The notes below the pieces were generated by a model. That model had not been told where the DNA came from, made no database searches, and saw only the letters and a list, made by a program, of their open reading frames with translations. Both the position numbers and the translations under genes were made by a program. This document shows positions 11,557-20,750 of a DNA stretch of 44,027 bases, piece by piece. How positions within the stretch are numbered: position 1 is the first letter of the stretch; each line of letters begins with the position of its first letter. Source of the DNA: Selaginella moellendorffii (lineage: Eukaryota; Streptophyta; Lycopodiopsida; Selaginellales; Selaginellaceae); contig NW_003314276.1 in the NCBI RefSeq assembly GCF_000143415.4, positions 391,906-435,932 on the forward strand, in the 5' to 3' direction.

Positions 11557-13311
11557 TGTAAGCGACTAATTTTTCCATTCTACTTTAGTCACTTAACCAC
11601 ACCTCCAACCACCTAGAGGAGTCTCATTCACAACCTCCATAAGTCCAATTCAGGACTTGGGACTTGCTAGCCCCAAGAATGGCATCCATGCCACTCAACA
11701 CTCGCACCTGGTCCAAGTGCTCCACGTGTCCGGTCCCAAGACCGACACCCAAAGGTACCACTGACATCTCGGCCCGTTACGCTAAGGCCATGCCCATTCA
11801 CCTTTGCTGCACTAGTGGTCCAATACCACTTGCATCACCATCCCGTCTCTCCAAGACTGGGCTATCGGTCCACGAGTGGTCATCCTAGATCCACTCCTTA
11901 GCATCCTTAGGATGCCCACAGACCTGGGGAATCGCCTTCCCCAAAGTCCCTTTGTCAATTCCTACCAAGTCCCTTTTTGCCCCTGGCCGTGTTTGCCAAC
12001 ACTGCCACTGGATCGAGGCCCACAGGCCCGACCACTAAGTCCCATGGTCCTCTAGGACTTCCTCACCACACGACTGTGTCCTTGGTCACTACCCCAGAGG
12101 ACTGCTCCTCTTCCTTTCCACAGTCTAGGCCTTTGGGACAACATTTCGGAACACCGTGGCCTTACGCGAGCCACCTGGGTACTCTCCCCGCCTTTCACCT
12201 TTAGGTGCTCTAGCCATGGGCTTAGAGCGAGGTTCCGTTGAGCCACACCTGGTATCCAAGTAGGTAGTGCCACCCACACTTGGACTGGGAGCATCGGCCA
12301 GTCGATCTCCCAGGGGAACTAGAGCCGGCTCTTGAACACTTCACCAAGCTACCCCGCTTGTCGGTCCGTGTTCACTCTAGTCTTGGACTTCCCAGTGGGC
12401 ATCTCATCACCCAACACTGGGTCCGGCCTTCCTGGGCCAAACTGGCCTTTCCTGGCCAAACTGGCTCCACTGCAGTTCTCCCCCTACTATACTTTTGGAG
12501 CTCACCAAACCCCCCAGGGTCTGGGAGACGAAAGCTTTGGGCTTTCACCCTCTCAGGCTCCGGACTCGGACTCGGACTCGGACTCGGACTCGGATTCGGA
12601 CTCGGACTCGGGCTCGGGCTCGGTCTCGGCCTCGGCCTCGGTCTCGGTCTCGGTCCCGATCTTGGTCTCGGTCTCGGTCTCGGTCCCGGTCTCGGTCTCG
12701 ACTTCGGACTCCATCTCGGACTCCATCTCGGGTCCATCTCGGGTCCATCTCGGACTCCATCTCGGACTCCATCTCGGACTCCATCTCGGGTCCATCTCGG
12801 ACTCCATCTCGGACTCCATGTTGGGTCCATCTCGGGTCCATCTCGGACTCCACTTCGGACTCCAGCTCGGGTCCATCTCGGGTCCACCTCGGACTCCATC
12901 TCGGACTCCACTTCGGACTCCAACTCGGGTCCATCTCGGGTCCACCTCAGACTCCACTTCGGACTCCAGCTCGGGTCCATCTCGGGTCCACCTCGGACTC
13001 CATCTCGGACTCCACTTCGGACTCCAACTCGGGTCCATCTCGGGTCCACCTCGGACTCCACTTTGGACTCCATCTCGGACACTCCCACGTGTCATGTGTT
13101 GGTCCTTTTGGGTCCCTTTTTGGAGCCTCGCCTTTTGCTCACTTCGTGCTCGTTCCTCGAGCACTTCGTTGGGAGTTTCACTCCCGCTCTTGACTTTTCA
13201 AGTCGGAGCTTTTGGTCCAAACGTGTTACGCTCGTTTGGCTGTCGCTTCGGCCACTACCATGTGGCGCCCTTCTGGCTCCACTTTGGGGCCTAGGGATTT
13301 TGTGTCTCACA
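11557..13311 (-). repeat. Family-A LTR (5' LTR)
   Basis: TGTAAGCGAC at the left and CTCACA at the right, 1755 bp. It is adjacent to the PBS and so is the 5' LTR of the minus-strand element. It contains the second hexamer array (about 12555-13085). The right flank starts with the target duplication ACTGG. Confidence 0.9.
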
Positions 13312-13316
13312 ACTGG

Positions 13317-13390
13317 CCACCGGATCTGCTTTTTCAGAACCCCGAGGACTCATTCTTAGAGAAACTCTTCTTGAATTTCCCTTAATTAAT
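13317..13390 (-). pseudogene. Continuation of the split chromovirus gag
   Basis: This 74-bp stretch matches 38006-38079 of the uninterrupted sister gag and continues directly from where 5721-5726 stops, once the family-A element and one target copy are removed. Similarity ends at about 13390, where sequence in the opposite orientation begins. Confidence 0.8.
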
Positions 13391-13744
13391 ATATTTCCAA
13401 GGTAAGCTAATTAGCATGGGTTAGCTAGGTTGACCAAGCATAGAGAATTACACTTGACTCCTTGCGGGGATGTCGAATCCGTAGACGTATTCTATGGAGG
13501 TTGGGTTCAAGTTCCAACCCCCTAGTAAAGCAAGGCTAGGTTCAAGTTCCGACCCCATACCAGGGCGTGGTGAGGTGAGGGTATAGGGACACCTATATTC
13601 CGTTGTCATGGGCTCTTGGCCGGGGAGGATAACTTAGGCACACCGCTAAGTGGGGGGATGCCCCCAGAGACATAGTCAACAAGTGGTAGGATTAAAAAGA
13701 GATGTTCGATGTGGGCATCGAACTTCTTCTATGGGTTGTGGAGT
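13391..13744 (+). repeat. Inverted copy of family-B 3' non-coding segment
   Basis: It is the reverse complement of the type of sequence at 2369-2740, including the GTAGACGTATTCTATGGAGG region and the T-arm-like hairpins near 13501-13517. Its orientation is opposite to the chromovirus at 1285-5721. Confidence 0.7.
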
Positions 13745-14289
13745 TATAAGGAACCAATTCCCCGAGGTGTCGTAGGCTAAAGGATCCCCGAAAGCACGAC
13801 CAAAAAGAGTTCATCAAATGAGACCAGTCTAAGATCGAGTCCAAGACCAACCTTAAGACCGGTTCGAGATAGAGTTTGGGATCGAGTTTGAGCCAACTCC
13901 GAGACTGAGTTTGAGACTAAGTTCGAGATAGAGTCCGAGATCCAAGATCGAGTCCAAGGTCAAGTCCGAGGTCGAGTCCGAGATTGGGTCCGAAGTCGAG
14001 TTCGAGATCAAGTCCGAGACCTAGTCCGAAGTCAGGTCTGAGATCGAGTCCGAGATCGAGTCCGGGACCGAGTTTGAGTACTAATATAGGTCAAGGGGTG
14101 AAAGCCCAAAGTGTGTGTCTCCCAAAGGAGGGGGGGCTGTAGGGGGTTCCAAAAGTATAGTAGGGATAGTGAGGTCCAGGAATCAGTCTTGAAGGAACTC
14201 TCTAGTGGTGTTTCCAAATTGACTTGAGGTTGAGACTGAAGCCGAGGGCCTTGGGTGGGAGTGAGCATGGACTCGGGTGGTGCCGGAGG
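13745..14289 (+). repeat. Inverted, truncated family-B LTR
   Basis: It begins TATAAGGAACCAATTCC, the reverse complement of the LTR terminus, then a hexamer array in GAGTCC/GAGATC orientation (about 13835-14080). It continues to a point matching about position 1810 of the LTR at 1285-2368. The remaining 500 bp is missing and pol fragment D begins at 14290. Confidence 0.75.
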
Positions 14290-14920
14290 GAATTCATCCC
14301 TAAGCACAAAAAGTCCATGCTATATTACCCATAAGTCAATGGTCAAACTGAATCTACTAACAAAGTGCTTAAAATATCTTCAAAAAAATTGTAAAGGAAA
14401 ATCCAAAAGATTGGGATAAAAATCTTAGATGCTTTATGGGTTTATATGACTATATATAAAGTATCCACCTATATGGCACCATTTTGTCTTACCTATGGCC
14501 ATAAAATTTTAATGCCTATAGAATTTATAATTCCTTCTTTACATATTGCAATTAAAAATGGCTTAGATGAAAAAGAAGCTCTTTAGCAAAGATTTGCTAA
14601 AATAGAAAGCTTGGATAAGCTTAAGCTTAGAGCAATTTAGACCCTAAATGCAATTTAAAAAGCCAAAAAGGCTAGGCATGACAGACAATTAAAAATCTTT
14701 TATGAGGTTAAATCAATATATAAGGTTTTTGGTATCAAGGCAAAATAGATACTCTTGGAAATAAATTCGAGAGAAAATGGAATGGTCCATTTATTTTGTC
14801 TAAGATATCAGCTCTAGGAATGGCTGAAGTGCACACCTTAAACATGAATGATACTGCAATAGTAAATTTAAACTATTTAAAGAAGTACTATGAAGATATA
14901 AGCATAAATATTGTATCTTA
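14290..14920 (+). pseudogene. Integrase C-terminal fragment (element D)
   Basis: Plus-strand translation shows VNGQTESTNKVLK with the integrase catalytic Glu, then DALWVYMTIYK, a MAPFCLTYGH-like block and an Asp/Lys-rich helical region, as in the C-terminal half of Ty3/gypsy integrases. Numerous in-frame stops and frameshifts break it. It is a second, inverted copy of the fragment at 965-1284 but extends further downstream. It is not functional. Confidence 0.65.
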
Positions 14921-16182
14921 AGGTACAAAACTATGGATAAGTTCGTGGATGAAGCCCTTATAAGGATTCATCATGATGAGCTACCTAGGTGCATAGATAG
15001 AATGGCTAACTAGATGAAGGATAAGGGTCTAAAATTTTTTTATAAAGTTACATCAAATTTTGTAGAACTATAAAAAGGTAAATTAGTTCTTCAATTATGG
15101 GATCTTATAAAACTAGCTTTCAAATGGATAGAGGGGATATTAAGATCACTCAAGATCTTATTTCCAAGCTTTTCCATCTCCCCATATAATTAGATCAATG
15201 GAACTAGATAGGAGGAGTAGTCTTTCCTGACAAAATTAAACTGGAATCTGTTCATTCAGAACAAAGAGAAAATATATGTCCCCTAGGAAAGATTTCTCTT
15301 TATACTATAGGGAAGTTCAAAAGAAAGAAATCAAGAAATATATTGGATGGATATTTCTTTCCATAGAGTAGGCTTTCCTTCAAAATCTTGCTGGTATGTC
15401 CTATAGAAATTTCTTCTAGGCAATGCAAGACTTAGAGAAAAAGAAAAGAAGCGGTAAATACTCTAGGAGTAATGTCTATGTTTTTCTTGCTTCATTCTAG
15501 ACTTTGCTAGCAAACCACAAGGATTAATGAGCATAGATTACTAGGCCAAGAAGGAATTTTTTTTTCAACAATACATTTGCATACAAAAGAAAACAAAGGT
15601 AAGAGAACAAAGCTTATGGCTAACGTAGTAAGGTAAAGCAACTTAGGTAATTTAGAGGCGACTAAGGAGTTTCTTTTTCTCTCTCGCTCTAACACCATGC
15701 AAAAGCAAACTCCATCACTGCTGCCTATTGGGTTGAGCACACTTTCAATTGGGCAAAGTGATTTTGCCTTCACACCATTGCCACAAGCCGTCAACTCCAC
15801 TCTTGAAGCACTGTCGATGCAAGATCTCTCTTAGGCACCTCTATTGGCGCCACACTACATCTCTTGGTTGCCTAATACCGAGTGTTTTGCCTACAAATCT
15901 CCACAGATAGCAAAAAATGCCTAGGCAAGATGAGCATGTGGAGGAAATCTCATTTGGCAATGAAGAACTTGATTATGGCCAAGTAGTCTAGGGAGCTTGT
16001 GCTTTCTCCTTATGACAAGTTTTGGCTTAATACGTTTGGGTTACTTACTTATGCAGAACTGCTTAAAGGAGAAATATCAATTGAGTAAAGGATTTAGCTC
16101 ATGTAGAAGTGGTACCCAACAGAGCATGTTTTTCTTTTCCAAGGGCGAATCCATCCCTTTGGACTCACTTAGTTTGTTAAGA
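14921..16182. other. Unrecognised degenerate sequence
   Basis: From 14930 to about 15480 stretches can be read on the plus strand as broken protein (for example DKIKLESVHSEQ and ENICPLGKISLY), which suggests an old coding region. I do not recognise the family. From 15500 to 16180 nothing recognisable is seen; a 97-codon minus-strand ORF (15800-15507) has a hydrophobic stretch but no family signal. Confidence 0.35.
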
Positions 16183-16204
16183 TTTTTTTTTTTTTTTTTT
16201 TTTT
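16183..16204 (-). repeat. Poly-T/poly-A run of 22
   Basis: 22 consecutive T on the plus strand. It lies directly at the 3' end of the readable minus-strand transposase-like frame. It may be a simple repeat, a fossil poly(A) tail or an insertion junction. Confidence 0.6.
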
Positions 16205-16843
16205 CAGCACCCATCTCTTTTCTAGGCAATCCTTCGTATATCCGGAACTTGGCTTGAACCACTTCACAGTTACATTGAAGGAGTTAGTTTCCGCATCCTC
16301 CTCTGCATCAATGATGCAGCGCCCCACCCATATCATTTGTTTTTTATTACTAGGTCTGACAAGCACGACCATTCCTTTGCAGACCTGTACTGGATTGAAT
16401 GCTGAATCCGGAGGGACTCTGCCAGGTGACTGAACATGGCATCGACGTCTTCATGAGTGTGCCCAACCATGAGAAAGCCGAGTGTAACCGTTTCAAATAT
16501 GCCTTTGGCAACAAGCATCGCCAAGTATGCGAAGACGTACATGTTTTTGTTCTCACTGCCAGCATTGTCTGTTTGGAGCAGAAGATGGGGTGGAAGGCCA
16601 CATCGGCCGCAAGAACTTCCTTGAGATTCTGCTTTGTTTGGATGAGGCTGTGCATTCACCGGGCGACCAGCCTCGTCGGAATGGCATGAGGCCTCACGTG
16701 ATAACCCTACAATCTGACGGCCAACATATTCACTGGGATGGCATGGGGCCCCACGCGATACTGCAAGCCTTTGCTCCTCCTCCAACTGAACCCTGTATGG
16801 GGTTCGATCGACAAGGGCCTTATGCAAGGGTTGGCCGTTCAGC
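16205..16843 (-). pseudogene. Transposase-like protein, C-terminal half (DUF7869-type)
   Basis: Minus-strand translation shows a TDNAGSENKN block (about 16569-16540) and VGHTHEDVD (about 16467-16441), separated by an aliphatic/aromatic stretch (FAYLAMLVAKGIFE). To my knowledge this spacing of a D-N motif and HTHED-D is the hallmark of the DUF7869 family, an RNase-H-fold transposase-like domain found in plant and other eukaryotic mobile elements. A C-terminal region with IWVGRC and VKWFKP follows until the poly-A run. The frame differs from the N-terminal part (16844-18451). The join is blurred by two palindromes at 16680-16759, one ending directly in CCCAG, so one or more introns are likely. 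The assignment comes from memory of the family pattern. Confidence 0.6.
16680..16759. repeat. Two 24-bp-type palindromes in the transposase-like gene
   Basis: Copies at 16680-16702 and 16737-16759 (the second with GGCATGGGGCCCCACGC at its centre). On the gene's minus strand, the second copy is followed by the 3'-splice-like CCCAG, as in the introns of the right-hand gene. Confidence 0.75.
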
Positions 16844-18451
16844 TCAGTCTAAGTGTTTTGCTAGGGACGCAATCATCATGTTTGCACCCCCGCCACCCCA
16901 TAGAGGTACAAAGAAGTTCCCATAGTTCTGGGCACCATGCCCATGAACGATTATGCCAAACAGAGACACAGGCAGCTGCATGGATGAAGAGATTGCCTTG
17001 GGGGCAGGATTGAGTCGAGGTAAGCACGTCTTTTTCTGGTCCATTTTGTCGTGGATGATGCAGAGGTAAGAGTCAGGTCTCTCCATGGAGAGAATCCTGT
17101 TATGATAATATGCAGTCCTGCAGCTTCTCTGCTCGATGTTGTGGTCGAGCCACCTTCTAACCAACGTCTCTCGCTCTTGAGCGCTGCAAGAATTCTTTGA
17201 CAAAGCCATTTTGATAGCAGTGCACTCGTCACACTTTGAAAAGCTGGAGTACTTTCCTATACTCACATCCCTAAACCTATTGCTCCACAATCTACTAAAT
17301 CTAGATTGGCTCAGCTTCTTGTAGCCATTACTCTGGAGTTCCCGATTCACATCTTCCAATATGGCCCCATTGGTATACATGGAAGGGAAAACTCGTTGGG
17401 TTTTATGTGGTTGCTGCTAGCTACATGTCTTCACAAACCTCTTGAAGATTGCCTCTCCATATACAACATGACCCCTGGTTTTGTTCGTACCGTCGTTCCC
17501 ATGGACTGCCTGTTGAACCCTTTGTTCCTCGAACTCAGTTTTGATTCTGTAGAATGTGGTTCAAGGGACACCATAAATGATTCTCCATGCCTTCATGCAG
17601 ACCAAACCCCTCTGGAAGACCATGCCCCCCACCTAATGTTCTGAAGCATCAACAGATGACCGTAATGCCTCATACACAAAATTGCGAGCTGCCTTCCATG
17701 ACAATGTCTTGTATCTTGCTCTCTCCTCTTCAATAGCATCCCAATCAGCATGTTCACAGCACCTCCTCTTGCAACAAGCAACTGTCGAGACCATTCGAAC
17801 CTCCATCGCCATTTTCTGCCTTTTCGGTTCGTTGCTCAGATCCCTTTGGCTGTGCTTTAGGAAGGTGTACTTTCTTTTCCCATGAAGAGATGTTCTGTCA
17901 TCAGTTGTAGTGGTGTTTGATTGTGAATCCTTCACATTCTCAAACACTAAGTGCCTCAATTTCTACCGCACAATGCTTCCAATAGTCAGACTGTTTTCTT
18001 CTGTGTCAACAACCTCTAAAATCGCAACTCCAATATCATCCTAGCCCAATTCTTGATTAGCAACCGCATCTTTTGGATCGACAACTGTGGCTAAGCCCTC
18101 AGCTACCACCTCCCCCTCGGGGTTGTTTAGAAACACCTTTGCCTGAATCCATGTAGCACGGTTCTTAAGATCCACAGAGGGAACATGCGTCGCACTTGCG
18201 CTGTCCCCAACATCTGCTTTCTTCTGAAGATTTTTCAAGGCAACAACAACATTTACCCCGATGACCATCTCTCCTCGTTCAATAGCGACCACATTCCCAT
18301 CGAAGACAGTCTCTACTAATACAGCAGCATTGCCTTCCCCAAGCCTTTGACAGTGTAGAACAAAGTTCCGATCCATAGACACAAGGGTCCCTTTTGCAAC
18401 TCTCTTCCCACCATTCAAAATGTAAACCTTTTCCCCAACCCTGAAGGCCAT
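16844..18451 (-). pseudogene. Transposase-like protein, N-terminal half (Tnp1-like domain plus core), with stops
   Basis: A single minus-strand frame runs from the ATG at 18451 to 16844 (536 codons including the stop), interrupted by five stops: TAG at 18041-18043, 17963-17965, 17633-17635 and 17417-17419, TGA at 17561-17563. Translation across them is coherent. The first about 80 residues (VGEKVYILNG, VAKGTLV, RLGEGNAAVLV) resemble the small beta-rich Tnp1/En/Spm transposase domain. A Cys/His-rich stretch (CCKRRCCEH) follows, then a segment with CDEC and, near the end, LFGIIVHGHG and NYGNFFVPLWG, which normally precede the DUF7869 D-N motif. A pyrimidine-rich stretch ending TTTTAG lies just 5' of the ATG, suggesting a 5' UTR intron. 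Four TAG and one TGA are consistent with C-to-T decay. Confidence 0.6.
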
Positions 18452-18532
18452 TCTAAAAGTGCAGAAAAGAAGTTAAGACCATACAAAAAATGATTGGAGA
18501 ATGGCCTAAATCATAACATACCAAACAACCTC

Positions 18533-18724
18533 AATAGCATGAGGCCACATGCCATTATTCAAACATGCTATTGACACCCACATGAAATTTCGCATTCACA
18601 AAATTGGCATGAGGCCTCATGCCATCTTGATATACACACAGCTGCAGGCAAATAAAAACATACATGACAATACGCTAGCCATGAAATTGCAAGGGCCCAA
18701 GATGGCATGTGGCCTCATGCCATT
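18533..18724. repeat. Three palindrome copies upstream of the transposase-like gene
   Basis: Copies at 18533-18556, 18603-18625 and 18701-18724. The half-site is AATGGCATGAGG followed by its own reverse complement. The second copy is almost a perfect inverted repeat. Confidence 0.85.
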
Positions 18725-18817
18725 TCTAAATGTGGTCCTAAGCCATTCCATGGTGAACATACCAGGAAGCACAAGTGCCGAATATCAAGAGGAAGTGGTA
18801 GCCACACCAAAGACAAT

Positions 18818-18960
18818 GCCGCTCGCAACACCGCAACTACTCGTAGCGCCGCTCGCAACAACGCAACTGCTCGTAGCGCCGCTCGCACAAACTGCCACTC
18901 ACATAAACTGCCGCTCGCAATGGCGCTCGCAATGCCGCAACCGCTTGTAGACGCATAAAC
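18818..18960. repeat. 30-bp tandem repeat with GCTCGCA core
   Basis: Units start GCCGCTCGCAACA at 18818 and 18848, and a shortened one at 18878 (period 30 bp), followed by looser GCTCGCA repeats to about 18960. The array lies 5' of the minus-strand transposase-like gene. The same GCTCGCA core recurs 5' of the divergent right-hand gene at about 26205-26345. Confidence 0.7.
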
Positions 18961-19300
18961 CACAGCTCACAACGCCGCTTACACAAGCAGCGCTCACTGT
19001 GCTCAGCGGAACCAAGAACACGGCGCACAGAAATGATAGACCTAGGAATGAGTTCGAGAATTCAAAAATAACACACACTTGAACGTCACATCAAATCCTC
19101 TGACAAACCAGATCTTATGATTCCTTTGACAAATTTCAAACTGAGTAGCTTCTAGACTTTGCTGTCGGAGGTTGAACTTTGTCACATCATGTCCTTGCCT
19201 CGATCCAGCTGTGCCATGTCAGTGATTCGGACTTTGCCATGCCGTGTCAGCGATCCGCGCCAAGATTATTCGCCGTGTAAAGGAATAATTATGCTGTGTG

Positions 19301-19687
19301 TGTCAGGAATCCCCCAATTCTTGCCACATTCCTAACTCTCGCCGGATTTCTGACCTGCAGACCACATTCCTGACTCTTGAGACACTTCCCTATTCCTGAC
19401 TCTCGAGACACTTTCCTATTCCTGACTCTCGAGACACTTCCCGATTCCTGAGTCTCGAGCCACATTCCTGATGATGATGTGGCACCTCCTCGACCTCAGC
19501 TATATTTAGGCCGTCCTCGATCCAAGAGTGGTGGAGCTTCATCAACCTATAGTATATATAGGTTAGCCTTGTTCCATTTCTCCACAATCTGAATCAACGC
19601 CAGTCTAAGGCCTCTTCTTTGTTTCCACTAGCTTTTCTCTTTGTCTTTTTGCATTTTCCAATCTTGATCTTGTCAGGGGTCTTGATA
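19301..19687 (+). repeat. 5' LTR of the chromovirus
   Basis: It starts TGTCAGGAATCCCCC and ends TCTTGATA (the right LTR ends TCTTGACA). About 19364-19472 holds an imperfect tandem repeat of a 25-26 bp unit containing ATTCCTGACTCTCGAGACAC. A TATA box lies at 19553-19560. Confidence 0.95.
19553..19560 (+). promoter_or_regulatory. TATA box of the LTR promoter
   Basis: TATATATA lies about 30 nt upstream of 19583-19584, where a transcript would begin with the sequence complementary to the PBS. The same box is at 24730-24737 in the 3' LTR. Confidence 0.75.
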
Positions 19688-19704
19688 GTTTGATTCAGAT
19701 TGTG
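19583..19704 (+). promoter_or_regulatory. Self-primer and complementary primer-binding site
   Basis: CACAATCTGAATCAA at 19583-19597 is the exact reverse complement of TTGATTCAGATTGTG at 19690-19704, 15 nt. The second copy starts 2 nt after the LTR, where a PBS must be. The first starts at the expected transcription start. This is the arrangement of Tf1-type self-priming, where the 5' end of the RNA folds back to prime minus-strand DNA. No tRNA-type PBS (TGGTATC) is seen here, unlike in the other elements of the window. Confidence 0.8.
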
Positions 19705-19787
19705 TTTTTTCGTTTTTTGATTTAGCTCGTTTTGATTGTTTGATTACCTTTGCCTTTTTTTCCCCCTTTTTTCCTTTCTTCTTGCCA

Positions 19788-20750
19788 ATGGAGTCTCCAA
19801 GCCATCCTGATTTCTTTGCTGAAGTCCTTGCAAAAATCCAGTCTAAGAATACCGAGTTGAAGGTGACCCTTCTTCGCATGCAGCAGGAGCTTGCTTCACT
19901 TTCGGCTCAAGGATCCAGCAAAGTTCCTGAACCGAAGGTGAGCTTCCCGGCGAAATTTTCAGGCAAGCGTTTGGAGCTTCGCGGATTCCTGAACCAGATG
20001 GAGTTGATCTTCGCACTTCAACATCGGCGGTACCCTACTCCCGAGTCTCAAATCAGCGTGATTGGGACGTTGCTCGAAGGTGTAGCTTTGTCATCGTTTT
20101 CTCCTCTTCTGGAGAAGAGCATGAAAGGGGTCGTGGTTCCAGAGCTGATGGATCTTCAATTGTTCAAAGAGAAACTCGAAGCATGTTTTGGCGAGACGGA
20201 TCGGGTTCGGGCTGCTACCACAAAGATGAGACGTCTCTCTCAGGGGTCTCGTCCTACCTCGATCTATGCTGCAGAGTTCCAACTCCTTGCTTTGGACACT
20301 CAGTGGGATGAGCGGGCCCTGATTGACCAATTTCGTTTCGGCCTCAACAATGGTGTCAAGGATTTGTTGCTCACCATGGAGGATCCCAAGGACCTATCGG
20401 ATGCCATCAACAAAGCTGTTCGATGTGACAATCGTCTCTTTGAACGTCGTCAGGAAAGTCGCCGTGCCACTGTTTTTCCGTCCCAGACTCAGGAATCCCA
20501 GCTTGAGTCTTCGGGGCATACTCCTGAACCTACTACTCCAGTTCCGATGGATATTTCTGGTACTCCCTGACTCATTAGAGGGAAGTTGAGTCTTGCTGAG
20601 AAGCAACGTCGAATATCTCATAATCTTTGCCTCTATTGTGCTGATCCTAATCACAAAGCAGTTGTATGTCCCAAGAAGCCTCCTCGACTGCTCGAGTTCA
20701 CTCTACCTCAAAGTCCACCTCTATTGCAGTCGGGAAACGACCCTGTCTAA
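19788..20750 (+). pseudogene. Gag of the chromovirus, one premature stop
   Basis: The first ATG in frame is at 19788. The frame is open for 260 codons to a TGA at 20568-20570, then continues in the same frame to TAA at 20748-20750. The N-terminal part has an early coiled region, a SFPAKFSG block, and a capsid-like region ending in LFERRQ, as in gypsy Gag of the sushi/Tf1 type. The zinc knuckle C-x2-C-x4-H-x4-C (CLYCADPNHKAVVC, from about 20628) lies after the TGA, so the stop removes the nucleocapsid domain and also blocks frameshifting into Pol. The TGA could be a decayed CGA. The last 85 nt overlap the Pol frame. Confidence 0.85.

Larger units (their letters stand above)
5727..13311 (-). 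mobile_element. Family-A LTR retrotransposon without coding capacity (LARD-like)
   Basis: Two direct LTRs (5727-7493 and 11557-13311) flank a 4.06-kb interior. A 5-bp target duplication ACTGG (5722-5726 and 13312-13316) fixes both ends. The PBS at 11542-11553 reads TGGTATCGGAGC on the minus strand, one mismatch from the common plant iMet PBS, so transcription runs on the minus strand. A purine-rich GGGTGGTGGAG borders the other LTR. No gag or pol similarity is visible between the LTRs, as in large retrotransposon derivatives that depend on a partner. LTR ends and 3' non-coding blocks resemble family B, the likely partner. Confidence 0.88.

Noticed and set aside
15507-15800. Small membrane protein gene on the minus strand
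   Set aside because: A single 97-codon ORF with one hydrophobic stretch, no family similarity recognised and surrounded by decayed repeats.
19740-19787. Earlier start for the chromovirus Gag
   Set aside because: The extension begins at TTG and encodes a Phe/Pro run from a T-rich leader. The first ATG is at 19788.
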